Part shown: positions 31,038-41,100 of the stretch, piece by piece
How positions within the stretch are numbered: the first letter of the stretch is position 1
How the letters are laid out: each line of letters begins with the position of its first letter
Origin: DATBLE01 sp963841405
Lineage (GTDB): Bacteria; Actinomycetota; Thermoleophilia; Gaiellales; Gaiellaceae
NCBI GenBank assembly: GCA_963841405.1
Contig: CAWJCM010000007.1
Span: forward strand, 744,001-808,000
Direction of reading: 5' to 3'
Length of the DNA: 64,000 nucleotides
The notes under the pieces: model-generated
Database searches by the model: none
The model's input: the letters and a program-made list of their open reading frames with translations, nothing else
Told to the model about the DNA's origin: nothing
Position numbers and translations under genes: made by a program

Positions 31038-33521
31038 GTGTCCGGCCGGTTCAAGTCGCTGCTTCTCCTCGTTGTCGCGGGCCTGGCGCTGGGGAATGCG
31101 AGCAGCGGCGAAGCGGTTGTCGGTGGTGGGGCGTCGAGTGTCGTGGTTGCGGTCGCCGACGGTTATGTGCGGTCGGACGCGCCGGGGTCGAACTACGGGA
31201 GATCGACGAAGCTGAACGTCGACGCCTCACCGATCACGCGCAGCTACCTGCGGTTCTCCGTCTCCGGCCTCGCCGGGCCCGTGACGAAGGCGACGCTCAG
31301 ACTGTACGCCACCTCCAGCCAGACCAAGGGCTTCGATGTCTACGGCGTGACGGACACCACCTGGTCGGAAACCGGAATCACCTACGCGAACGCGCCACCG
31401 CTGGCGGTGTCGAAGACGGGTTCCTCGGGGCCGGTCGGCGCAAACACCTGGATCGACGTCGACGTGACCGACCTCGTCGCCGGCAACGGCAGCTACAGCT
31501 TCGCGCTCACCACCGCGGACACCAAGAACCTGGCCCTCGCCAGCCGCGAGACCGGCGCCGACACACCCCAACTCGTGATCGAGACCGCGCCGTCCACCGA
31601 CACGGCGGCGCCGAGCGTTCCCGGTGGCCTCGTCGCGACCGCGGTCAGTCCGACGGAGGTCGACCTGGGGTGGGACCCCGCGACCGACGACGCCGGCGTC
31701 AGCGGCTACACGATCTATCGCGACGGTGCGCAGGTCGGGTCGGTCGGCGGCACGAGCTTCAGCGACAGGACCGTCGCCGGCGGCACGAGCTACCGCTACA
31801 GCGTCGATGCCTACGACGCCGCGGGTAACCACTCCGCTCCGTCGGCCGAGTACACGCTCAGCACCCCGACTGCCGGCGGTGGTGGGGCGTCGAGTGTCGT
31901 GGTTGCGGTCGCCGACGGTTATGTGCGGTCGGACGCGCCGGGGTCGAACTACGGGAGATCGACGAAGCTGAACGTCGACGCCTCACCGATCACGCGCAGC
32001 TACCTGCGGTTCTCCGTCTCCGGCGTCGCCGGGCCCGTGACGAAGGCGACGCTCAGACTGTACGCCACCTCCAGCCAGACCAAGGGCTTCGATGTCTACG
32101 GCGTGACGGACACCACCTGGTCGGAAACCGGAATCACCTACGCGAACGCGCCACCGCTGGCGGTGTCGAAGACGGGTTCCTCGGGGCCGGTCGGCGCAAA
32201 CACCTGGATCGACGTCGACGTGACCGACCTCGTCGCCGGCAACGGCAGCTACAGCTTCGCGCTCACCACCGCGGACACCAAGAACCTGGCCCTCGCCAGC
32301 CGCGAGACCGGCGCCAACACACCCCAACTCGTGATCGAGGCGCCGGACACAGAGGCGCCGTCCGTGCCGGCGAATCTCCGCTTGGAAGGAGCGTCCCGGA
32401 CGACCCTCACACTCGCCTGGGATCCCGCCGGCGACAACGTCGGCGTCAGCGATTACCAGCTGTACTTGAACGGAGCCCAGGTCGGTGCGACACAGGCAAC
32501 GGAATTCACCTTCTCCGGCCTGGCCGCCGACACACCGTATTCGCTCGCGGTCACTGCCCAGGACGCAGCGGGTAACGCTTCAGACCGGGCGATCATCGGT
32601 GCGAGGACCGCCGAGCTGACGTTTCCGATCAGAGCGGCGTTCTACTACCCGTGGTTCCCGCAAGCCTGGAGCCAGCAGGGTTACCACTGCGGCTCTCCTC
32701 CACCGACTGGCAGCCCGGCCACACCGAGCGGTTGCTTCACCAACTACTACCCGACGCTCGGCTTCTACGATCCGGATGCAGATCCGACGGTCTACGACCG
32801 ACAGATCCGGGCAATGCAGTATGGGGGGATCGACGCCGCGATCTCTTCGTGGTGGGGTATCGGCGACGATACCGATACACATTTCAGCGCCATGCTCTCC
32901 CGGGCCGACGCACTCGGAACCGGGTTCAAGCTCGCGATCTACTACGAACCCGAGGGAAGCGGCAATCCGACCATCGCGACGATCCAGTCCCAACTCGCCT
33001 ATTTCACCAGTCATTACACCGGCGACCCGGGCTACCTCCGGGTTGGTGGCAAGCCTGTGATCTTCGTCTACAACGCCGACCTTCAAGACGATCAAACCTG
33101 CGCGACCGTCGACAAATGGGAACAGGCGGCGGGCAGCGCATGGTACGTGGTGATGAAGATATTCCCGGGTGCGTTGAGCTGCACGGGGCAACCCGATGCC
33201 TGGCACCAGTACGCACCGGATCAGGCGGTCGAGCACAAGACCGGCTGGCATTCGTACGCGATCTCGCCCGGTTTCGCCAAGGCAAACGAGACGACCGCGC
33301 GCCTCCCGCGCGACCTGACGCGCTGGCAGCAGAACGTTCGCGACATGGTCGCCTCCGGCGAGCCGTGGCAGCTCGTCGTCAGCTTCAACGAGTGGGGAGA
33401 GGGAACTGCGGTGGAATCGGCTACCGCACAGCTCGGCCCGTTCGCGACAGCGAGTGGGTGGGCGTCGCCCTCGGGTTACGGAGACTATCTCGACGTCCTC
33501 CACTCGAACGGAGGCACGTAA
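31038..33521 (+). CDS. Secreted DNRLRE-FnIII-DNRLRE-FnIII-GH99-like protein
   Basis: 827 residues from GTG 31038, chosen because SGRFKSLLLLVVAGLALG forms a signal peptide immediately after it; the ribosome site is weak. Domains: DNRLRE/CBM96-like (about 32-182), FnIII (188-274), a second DNRLRE nearly identical to the first (284-434), FnIII (436-524), and GH99-like (530-821). The last has AAFYYPWFPQAW, SSWWGIGDD, AIYYEPEGSGNP and FNEWGEGTAVESA. It probably binds and cleaves a surface or environmental glycan outside the cell. The repeated domain is encoded by 463-bp direct repeats with two mismatches, a sign of recent duplication. Confidence 0.85.
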   Translation: MSGRFKSLLLLVVAGLALGNASSGEAVVGGGASSVVVAVADGYVRSDAPGSNYGRSTKLNVDASPITRSYLRFSVSGLAGPVTKATLRLYATSSQTKGFDVYGVTDTTWSETGITYANAPPLAVSKTGSSGPVGANTWIDVDVTDLVAGNGSYSFALTTADTKNLALASRETGADTPQLVIETAPSTDTAAPSVPGGLVATAVSPTEVDLGWDPATDDAGVSGYTIYRDGAQVGSVGGTSFSDRTVAGGTSYRYSVDAYDAAGNHSAPSAEYTLSTPTAGGGGASSVVVAVADGYVRSDAPGSNYGRSTKLNVDASPITRSYLRFSVSGVAGPVTKATLRLYATSSQTKGFDVYGVTDTTWSETGITYANAPPLAVSKTGSSGPVGANTWIDVDVTDLVAGNGSYSFALTTADTKNLALASRETGANTPQLVIEAPDTEAPSVPANLRLEGASRTTLTLAWDPAGDNVGVSDYQLYLNGAQVGATQATEFTFSGLAADTPYSLAVTAQDAAGNASDRAIIGARTAELTFPIRAAFYYPWFPQAWSQQGYHCGSPPPTGSPATPSGCFTNYYPTLGFYDPDADPTVYDRQIRAMQYGGIDAAISSWWGIGDDTDTHFSAMLSRADALGTGFKLAIYYEPEGSGNPTIATIQSQLAYFTSHYTGDPGYLRVGGKPVIFVYNADLQDDQTCATVDKWEQAAGSAWYVVMKIFPGALSCTGQPDAWHQYAPDQAVEHKTGWHSYAISPGFAKANETTARLPRDLTRWQQNVRDMVASGEPWQLVVSFNEWGEGTAVESATAQLGPFATASGWASPSGYGDYLDVLHSNGGT
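31121..31583 (+). repeat. 463-bp near-identical direct repeat, copy 1 (DNRLRE domain)
   Basis: Matches 31877-32339 at 461 of 463 positions by direct reading; the two differences change Leu to Val and Asp to Asn. Period is 756 bp. Near-identity including third positions implies very recent duplication or gene conversion. Confidence 0.95.
31877..32339 (+). repeat. 463-bp near-identical direct repeat, copy 2 (DNRLRE domain)
   Basis: Second copy of the domain-length repeat. The intervening FnIII module is not duplicated at the same identity, so the unit copied is the binding domain plus its short glycine linker. Confidence 0.95.
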
Positions 33522-33552
33522 GAGAGGGAACCCCCGTTCAAACAGGACCACG

Positions 33553-33607
33553 ATTATTGGACCTTGCTTTCCGGGTCATGATTTTTGGACCTTGCTTTCC
33601 CGGGTCA
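33553..33607. repeat. Tandem 27/28-bp intergenic repeat
   Basis: Two adjacent units share TTGGACCTTGCTTTCC followed by GGGTCA (33557-33578 and 33585-33607). One has an extra C. They fill part of the 190-nt gap after the GH99-like gene. Like the GTGCCAGGCAC pair, they look like dispersed intergenic repeats, but only this pair is in the window. The rest of the gap shows nothing else before the ribosome site at 33696. Confidence 0.7.
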
Positions 33608-33711
33608 GTTATCTCTACGGTCTTAATCGCGGGAATTGGCTTTCCAGCGAACTCGTGGTACCACGTCGGTCGTGGTGCGTGGGAGACCAGATGGGAGGGA
33701 GGACGATTAGG

Positions 33712-36684
33712 GTGACTGCCACCGTTCGTCGCAGACGGGGATTGGTCGCGCTGCTGACGCTGCTGGTCGTGTCGCTCGTCGCGGCGCCCGCCTCGTCGGC
33801 TGCCGCGAAAGTCACGCTGTCGTTCATCACGAGCGCGCAGACGGTCGCTGCGGGGGCCACCTCCGGCACGATCACCGTCCGGCTCACCGGGAGCTCCGGC
33901 CCCGCAACGGTGTCGCTCTCGAGCACATCGGGAGGAGGAACCTTCTTCGACGCGACGGGTTCGCAGTCGACCTCCGTGGCAATCCCGAGCGGCCAGACCA
34001 CGGCGAGCTTCTCCTATCGCGACACCCGCGCCGGCTTCCCGAGCGTCACGGCGACCGCGCAGGCGCAGAACCACCAGTTCAACGGCAAGCCGAGCGCGAC
34101 CCAGCAGGAGACGATCACGGCCGGGGCGCTTGACCATCTCGGCCTGTCACCTGCGAGTGCAAGCGTCAACCCCGGGCAGTCCCGGACATACACAGCGACC
34201 GGACTGGATGCCTACGGCAACACCCTCGCTGTCGTGACCGCGTCCACCACTTTCTCCATCGCTCCCGACGGCTCCTGTGCGGGCGCGGCGTGCTCGTCGT
34301 CGGTCCCGGGCGCGCATACCGTGACCGGAAACGACGGTGGCAAAATCGGTACGGCCACGCTCAACGTCACGGTCGGATCGGCTACCCACATAACCATCAC
34401 GCCGGCGTCCTCCGCCCGGCCCGTCGGCCAGAGCCAGAGCTACACGGTGACCGCGCTGGACCGGTTCAACAAAAGCCTCGGCAACGTCACCGCCATGACG
34501 ACCTTCTCGATCGCACCGGACGGGTCCTGCAACGGCGGCAACTGCAGCGCCGCCCAGGCCGGAGTGCACACCGTCACGGCGACCTACGGCTCGCTGACGG
34601 CCACCTCGAGCCTCGCTGCGACGTCGACGTGCCGGACCAGCGGTCCCTCCGGTGGTGCGTACACGCTGACCCTCTGCCTCAGTCCGGTGGACGGCAGCAC
34701 GGTGACGGGGACCCAGCCGGTAGCCGCCACGCTCACCGTCAACGGGGTGGACCCGCACACGGCAAAGGTCATCTTCTACCTCGACGGGCAGTACCTGCTG
34801 ACGGACTTCCAGGGCCCGAGCTCGTACACGTTCCTCCTCTCGTCCGCGAGATGGGTGGATGGCAGTCATACGCTCCAGGCGCAGGCGATCGAGCGCGACG
34901 GATTCACCTCGGAGCCGGCGGCGGTCTCCCTGACCTTCGCCAACGGAGTCACGAGCCCGCCGGGGACGACGGGAGGGTTCACGCCCAACCCCGGCGCCGC
35001 GCCTCCCGCCGGACAGCCGTTCGTCCTCGCCGCCGTCGGCGACGGTGCGGGCGGCGAGAACGGCGAGACCTCGGTGACCAATCTGATCGCAGGATGGAAT
35101 CCGAATCTCTTCCTCTACCTGGGCGACGTGTACGAGAAGGGAACCACGACCGAGTTCAGCAACTGGTACGGAACCGCGGGAGGCAGCTTCTTCGGTCAAT
35201 TCCGCGCGATCACCGATCCGACCATCGGCAACCACGAGTACACTGCGGGACAGGCTCCGGGTTACTTCGACTACTGGAACAAGCCGCCGGACTACTACAG
35301 CGTCAACACGCCGGTCGGCTGGCATCTCGTCTCTCTCAACTCCAATCTGGACGGCAGCGCGGGGTCCGCCCAGTACACCTGGCTGCAGCAGGACCTCGCG
35401 AACAACACCCAACCGTGCACGCTTGTCTACTTCCACCACCCGCTGTTCAACATCGGGCCCGAGCCCGTACCGGCCCGCTTCACCGCCGTCTGGCCGCTGC
35501 TCGCCCAGCACGGCGTCGATCTGGTGCTGAACGGCCACGACCACGACTATCAGCGCTGGGTGCCGATGGACGGGAACGGCAACGCCGACCCGAGCGGTCC
35601 GACGGAGTTCGTCGTCGGAACCGGGGGGCATTCGCTCCAGAGCTTCATCATGAACGACCCCAGAGTGGCGAACAGCCTCTCCGGGTCGTTCGGCGCCCTG
35701 CGGCTCGACCTCAATCCCGGCGGAGCGTCCTATCGGTACGTCACCGCCGCCGGCACCACGGTCGACTCGGGCGGCGTCACCTGCGATCCGGCCGGCGCCG
35801 ACAACAGCCCTCCCTCGACGCCGTCCGGCCTCGCTGCGACAACCGTCGCCCAGACGTCGATCTCCCCGGGTGTCGTCAACCTCTCCTGGAGCGCCTCGAC
35901 GGACAACGTGGGAGTCACGTCCTACAAGGTCTACCGTGACGGTCAGCAGATCGCGACGGTCGGCGCACAGACCAGCTACGGCGACCAGACGGTGGCGGCT
36001 GCGGCGACCTACGCCTACCGGGTGCAGGCCCTGGATGCCGCCGGCAACGCATCCGACCTCAGCGCGCCCCTCACGGTGACGACGCCTCCCGTCGCGCCGA
36101 TCTTCAGCGACGGCTTCGAGTCGGGCGACCTCACGAACTGGTCGACGGTCTCCGGTCTCGGCGCGGAGCAGACCGACGTGAACACTGGCGCCTGGGCCTC
36201 GGAGGGAATCGCGAACGGCGCCGAGGTCGCTTACGCGTGGAAGACCCTGCCGGCGACGCTGCCGAGCGCCTACTACCAGATCCACTTCAAGATCGTCAGC
36301 GTGGCGTCGAATACCCTCTACCTGGGACGGTTCCGGACCGCATACGGTGCGCCGAGCGGGAGTGCTGCATCGATTCTCGGCATGTACGTGAGCACCACTG
36401 GCAAGCTCGGCATTCGCAACGATGTCGCGGCCACCAGCACGACGAGTGCGTCCACACCGGTCAGCCTGGGCGTCTGGCACACGCTTCAGGTGCACGTGAC
36501 GATAGCGGACACCTCGAGCCAGATCGAGACCTGGTTCGACGGGGCGCAGGTACCCGCGCTGACGCTGACCCAGTCGCTCGGGGTCGATCCGATCGGCATC
36601 GTCCAGCTCGGAGAGAACGCAGCCGGAAAGACGTACGACGTCCGCTTTGACGACGTCGCGGTGGATACCGTTCCGCTCCCGTAA
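33712..36684 (+). CDS. Secreted Ig-metallophosphatase-FnIII-lectin-like protein
   Basis: 990 residues from GTG 33712, supported by AGGGAGG at 33696-33702; an in-frame ATG at 33691 overlaps that ribosome site. After the signal peptide come repeated Ig-like segments (about 36-300; TTFSIAPDGSC occurs twice) and another Ig domain (305-410). A calcineurin-like phosphoesterase follows (435-662) with AAVGDGAGG, LYLGDVYEKG, IGNHEY, YFHHPLF and NGHDHDYQRW. An FnIII domain (700-792) and a concanavalin-like domain starting FESGDLTNWSTVSG complete it. The metal ligands appear complete. The protein is exported; its phosphate-ester substrate is unknown. Confidence 0.83.
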   Translation: MTATVRRRRGLVALLTLLVVSLVAAPASSAAAKVTLSFITSAQTVAAGATSGTITVRLTGSSGPATVSLSSTSGGGTFFDATGSQSTSVAIPSGQTTASFSYRDTRAGFPSVTATAQAQNHQFNGKPSATQQETITAGALDHLGLSPASASVNPGQSRTYTATGLDAYGNTLAVVTASTTFSIAPDGSCAGAACSSSVPGAHTVTGNDGGKIGTATLNVTVGSATHITITPASSARPVGQSQSYTVTALDRFNKSLGNVTAMTTFSIAPDGSCNGGNCSAAQAGVHTVTATYGSLTATSSLAATSTCRTSGPSGGAYTLTLCLSPVDGSTVTGTQPVAATLTVNGVDPHTAKVIFYLDGQYLLTDFQGPSSYTFLLSSARWVDGSHTLQAQAIERDGFTSEPAAVSLTFANGVTSPPGTTGGFTPNPGAAPPAGQPFVLAAVGDGAGGENGETSVTNLIAGWNPNLFLYLGDVYEKGTTTEFSNWYGTAGGSFFGQFRAITDPTIGNHEYTAGQAPGYFDYWNKPPDYYSVNTPVGWHLVSLNSNLDGSAGSAQYTWLQQDLANNTQPCTLVYFHHPLFNIGPEPVPARFTAVWPLLAQHGVDLVLNGHDHDYQRWVPMDGNGNADPSGPTEFVVGTGGHSLQSFIMNDPRVANSLSGSFGALRLDLNPGGASYRYVTAAGTTVDSGGVTCDPAGADNSPPSTPSGLAATTVAQTSISPGVVNLSWSASTDNVGVTSYKVYRDGQQIATVGAQTSYGDQTVAAAATYAYRVQALDAAGNASDLSAPLTVTTPPVAPIFSDGFESGDLTNWSTVSGLGAEQTDVNTGAWASEGIANGAEVAYAWKTLPATLPSAYYQIHFKIVSVASNTLYLGRFRTAYGAPSGSAASILGMYVSTTGKLGIRNDVAATSTTSASTPVSLGVWHTLQVHVTIADTSSQIETWFDGAQVPALTLTQSLGVDPIGIVQLGENAAGKTYDVRFDDVAVDTVPLP

Positions 36685-36694
36685 CGACGCCGCG

Positions 36695-37900
36695 ATGGCA
36701 GTCGGAAACCGCAGTGTCGGGACGTCGGTCGGTGTTCGTCGGGCTCTGACGATCGCCGCCTCGATCGCCCTGGTGGTTCTGGCCGGGTCGGCGTGTGGCG
36801 GCTCGGCTGCCCGTACGTCGGGCGCACCGGCTGTGTCCTCTGGGCTGATCCCGGCTGTTTCCTCTGGGCTGATCCCGGCCGAGGCCACTCGCGCGGCCGC
36901 CCCACGGCTCGGTCCGGGCGCCCTCGTCGTCATCAAGGGGGCCGCGGCCGGGCCGGTCAGCGCGGACACGGACCATCTCGTGTGGGAGAGCGGGCCGATC
37001 CAGTCCGACGCGTTCGAGCCGGATCTGCACGACCGGGTTCTGTCAACGGGCACGACGAGGACGATCGCGAAGAACGTCGACCCGCTGTTCGGTGTCGCCT
37101 CGACGTCGCAGTTCGTGTTCTACGCACGGACGTCCGGCAAGCAGACGGCGCTGCTCGAGGTGTCGCACGGCGGCACGGATCCCCGCGTGGTCACGCACGC
37201 GCTCGTGACGCCGATTGCCTCTCGGGGCGACGTCGTCGCGTGGGGAGAGCGATCTGGACCCTGGCAGCAGGTCATGGCCCTCGACGCGACGTCCCGGAGG
37301 CAGTGGACCGTCGCCCGCATGCCGAACTGCTCGCCGTCGGGCTGCTATCGCCTCGACGCCGTGACAGTCGCAGACGACGGGATCGTCTTCACGCGAGCCG
37401 CCGTCGGGTCTCAGCCCTCGCTCGTCGTCCGTCGTGCGTTCGGAGACCGGCGTACGCACTCGCTCGCGATCGCCCGCGATTCCCAGCCGGATCTCGTCCC
37501 ATCGTCGACGGGTGCCCTCTACTACGCCTTGTCGCGGGGCTGGTACCGGTGGGATTTCGGGGATTCCCGCCCCCGCCCGGTTGCGTTTGCCAACGATCCC
37601 GCGAAGAGCCTGATCCGGCACGAGAACACGGTCTGGTACTGGCTCTCGCGGCACGGCTGCGATTTTCAGGTCGAGTCGTCCACCGACGCGAACACCCGCG
37701 CCGTCGCGCTCGTAGCTGCGCGGCGACTCGAGAGTCTCGCGCCGGGCGAGACCCCCGCCTGCACCCAGCTCAGCGGGTTCGCCTGGTCGGGCAGGCAGGC
37801 GATCGCGTCATGGGTGATCGCACCGGCTGCCTCGGAAGCCGCCCACGTGGACCTCGGGCTGCGCGGCGTTGTCGTCGCCGGTAGCCAACCGTCGGGCTAG
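36695..37900 (+). CDS. Putative lipoprotein or membrane-anchored propeller-like protein
   Basis: 401 residues from ATG 36695, 10 nt after the previous stop; an ATG at 36647 inside the previous gene is the alternative. A hydrophobic N-terminus ends LVVLAGSACGGSA, close to a lipobox though Gly is at -3. A tandem AVSSGLIP repeat follows. The remainder has repeated beta-blade features (GDVVAWGERSGPWQQVMALD, DDGIVFTRAAVG) as in TolB-like propellers. The cysteine pair CSPSGC lies mid-protein. No enzyme motif is recognised. Its position suggests surface association with the neighbouring secreted proteins. Confidence 0.65.
   Translation: MAVGNRSVGTSVGVRRALTIAASIALVVLAGSACGGSAARTSGAPAVSSGLIPAVSSGLIPAEATRAAAPRLGPGALVVIKGAAAGPVSADTDHLVWESGPIQSDAFEPDLHDRVLSTGTTRTIAKNVDPLFGVASTSQFVFYARTSGKQTALLEVSHGGTDPRVVTHALVTPIASRGDVVAWGERSGPWQQVMALDATSRRQWTVARMPNCSPSGCYRLDAVTVADDGIVFTRAAVGSQPSLVVRRAFGDRRTHSLAIARDSQPDLVPSSTGALYYALSRGWYRWDFGDSRPRPVAFANDPAKSLIRHENTVWYWLSRHGCDFQVESSTDANTRAVALVAARRLESLAPGETPACTQLSGFAWSGRQAIASWVIAPAASEAAHVDLGLRGVVVAGSQPSG
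36830..36877 (+). repeat. 24-bp tandem repeat x2 encoding AVSSGLIP
   Basis: Two adjacent 24-bp units differing at one base, just after the predicted lipid-attachment region. Repeats of this kind expand and contract easily and lengthen the tether. Confidence 0.85.
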
Positions 37901-38144
37901 TCGATCGCGACGTCGAAGAAGGCACGACCGGCTCCACGAGTCGCTGACGCTGAGCCTGCGGTCGGTGGCTCCATTGCCCCGACGAGCCGAGTTCCGGCAT
38001 GAATCAGTCCACCGAGAGTGGATCTCTTTCCAATCTCCGGAGCGGCTTCTTTGAGCCGCACGGCCCATGTGCCCACAGCGGGTTGGCTCCTACGATCGAG
38101 TCACCGAGTCGGGGCCTGCGCAGAGATCGAGGAGAGGAGTCGTG

Positions 38145-41100
38145 GTGACGAACGTCCGGAGCTGGAGACGGAAGTCCTGGGCGTGGCTCGCGGCGGCGGC
38201 GGCGACAGGGACCCTGGGGATCCTGCTTTCGAGCGGCGCGACCGCCGCCGCGCTCAGCTCCTGTCAGACGAGTGGTCCCACGGGCGGGACGTACACTGCA
38301 ACCGTCTGCCTGACCGCGCCTGCCGACGGTGCGACGGTCAGCGGTCTGACGACCGTCACAGCGACGGTGACCCGAAGCGGGACACCGACGCCCCCGGGCG
38401 TCCAGCGAGTCGTGTTCTACCTCGACGGCGTGTATCAGCTCACCGACTACCAGAGCACCTACACGTGGACTCTCCCGACCGACCGCTTCGTCGACGGCTC
38501 GCACACGCTCGAGGTGGAATCGCTCCTGCGCGACGGCTTCACCACAGCCCGCGCCAGCATCAACCTCACGTTCCAGAACGGCGTGACGCAGCCGCCGGTG
38601 AACACGAACCATTTCACGCCGACACCGGGAACGGCCCCGCCACCCGGGCAGCCGATCGTGGTGGCGGCGGTCGGCGACGGCGCCGGCGGCGAGCAGAGCG
38701 AGACCGACGTCGTCAACCTGATCCAGTCCTGGAATCCGAACCTGTTCCTCTACCTCGGCGACGTCTACGAGAAGGGCTCGATGCCGGAGTTCTACAACTG
38801 GTATCGACCGAGCGCGCTGTACGGCGGCTTCCGCTCGATCACGGATCCGGCTGTCGGCAACCACGAATACTCGACGCCGCAGGCGACGGGCTATTTCGAC
38901 TACTGGGACAACGTCCCGCACTACTACAGCTTCAACGCCGGCGCCTGGCACATCGTCAGTCTCGACTCGACGAGCCAGTTCGGCCAGATGCAGCCGGGAA
39001 GCGCGCAGTACGACTGGCTGTCGACCGACCTCACCCTCAACCGCCAGCCCTGCACGCTCGTCTACTACCACCACCCCGTCTTCAACATCGGCCAGGAGGG
39101 CTTCTACACGAGCTTCAACGCCATGTGGGCGCTGGTGGCCCAGCACGGCGTCGACATCGTCCTCAACGGCCACGACCACACCTTCCAGCGCTGGCAGCCG
39201 CTCAACGCGAGCGGCGCAGTGACGCCCAACGGCACCACCGAGTTCGTCACAGGCACAGGCGGACACTCACAGGGCAGCTTCGTCACCACCGACAGCCGCG
39301 TTGCCGCGTCCGCGACCGGATTCGGTGCGCTCCAGCTGACCCTGAACCAGAACGGCGCGGGCTACTCGTACGTCTCGTCCTCGCGCACGGTCGTCGACTC
39401 GGGCTCGATCGCGTGCCACTCAACCCAGGACACGACGCCGCCGGCGGTGCCGAGCGGGCTGACGGCCGTTCCGGCCTCGAAGACCCAGGTCGACCTGAGC
39501 TGGGATCCCGCGTCCGACAACGTCGGCGTGACCGGCTACGACGTCTTCCGCGACGGCACGCTGCTGACCTCGCTCGGCCCGCAGACGACCTACTCGGACA
39601 CGAACGCCGCCGCCGGCACCACCTACAGCTACCGGGTGAGGGCGAAGGACGCCGCCGGCAACCTCTCCGCGTTGTCAACCGCGGCGGCGGCGACGACGCC
39701 GACGACCGGCACTCTCTTCGCGGACGGCTTCGAGTCCGGCGATCTCTCCAAGTGGACGACGGTCAACGGTCTGGGCGTTCAGCAGGGACAGGTGTTCGCC
39801 GGGCTCTGGGGCGCCGAGGCGAGCGGCAATGGCACGAGTCGCTACGCCTGGAAGGACCTCCCGTCTCCGCGGAACGAGCTGTACTTCCAGCTGCACTTCA
39901 AGGTCCTGTCCCAGGGGGCGAATTCCGTCTACCTCGCCCGGCTGCGGACGGCCACCGGGACCCCGCTCGTGACGCTCTTCGTCTCGAGCGCGGGGAAGGT
40001 CGGCTATCGCAACGAGGTGACCGGCGTGGCCAACACGAGCGCGAGCGCCGCCACGGGCGGCGCCTGGCACACGGCGCAGATCCACGCCCTGGTCAACGGC
40101 GACTCCAGCACGGTCGAGGTCTGGCTCGACGGAACGAGGCTGGACACGATCTCGGGCACCGCCTCCCTCGGCACGACGGCGATCGGGCGCGTCGAGCTCG
40201 GCAGCAGCGTCACGAGTCAGACCTACGACGTCGCCTTCGACGACGTCGCCTACGACGCAGGCCCGATCTCCGACGCGACGCCGCCGAGCATACCGGCCAA
40301 TCTCGTCGCCAGCGCCAAGTCCGGCTCCGAGGTCGATCTCACCTGGTCGGCCAGCTCGGACGACGTCGGCGTCGTCGCCTACGACGTCTACCGCAACGGC
40401 GTGAAGATCGACGGGACGAACGGGTCGACGACCACGTACGCGGACAAGACCGTCAGTCCGCTCACCTTCTACTACTACTGGGTGCGCGCCCGCGACGCGG
40501 CCGGCAACGCCTCGCCCGCATCCGGCCAGGCGAACGTCACCACCCCGGACGTCTTCGCCGACGACTTCGAGAGCGGCGACCTGTCCCGTTGGTCGACCGT
40601 GAGCGGGATGGTCGCCCAGCAGGACAACGTCTTCGCCGGTGCCTGGGGCGCTCGCGCGGCGAGCACAGGGGCTACGGCCGCGTCGAGCACCGCGACGTTC
40701 GCACAGGCGGTGCCGTCGCTCGAGACGAGGTTCCAGTTCTACATCGAGAACCAGGGCCAGAACTCGGTCACCCTGGTGCGCTACCGCACGGCGGCGGCCG
40801 CCTCGCTCATCAGCGCCTTCGTCTCGAGTACCGGCAAGCTCGGCATCCGGAACGACGCCGCCTCGCCGGCGACCACGACCACCAGCACGGTCGCCGTCGC
40901 GCCCGGCACGTGGCATCTGCTCGAGCTGCACGCAACGGTCGGCGATCCGTCCAGCCGCGTCGACGTCTTCCTCGACGGCAGCGAGATCCCAGTGCTGAGT
41001 GGGCCGGCGACGCTGGGGACGGCGCCGATCGGCCGGCTCGAGCTCGGCGACTCGGCGACCAACCGGACCTACTCGGTCGCCTTCGACGACGTCGTCGCCG

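Noticed and set aside
33183..33210. Further copy of the GTGCCAGGCAC repeat inside the GH99-like gene
   Set aside because: GCCTGGCACC here is within the conserved coding motif for AWHQY; flanking repeat sequence is absent.
38001..38140. Riboswitch upstream of the giant FnIII protein gene
   Set aside because: A small GCGGCT/AGCCGC hairpin is present near 38042, but nothing matches a known riboswitch core and there is no metabolic gene downstream.
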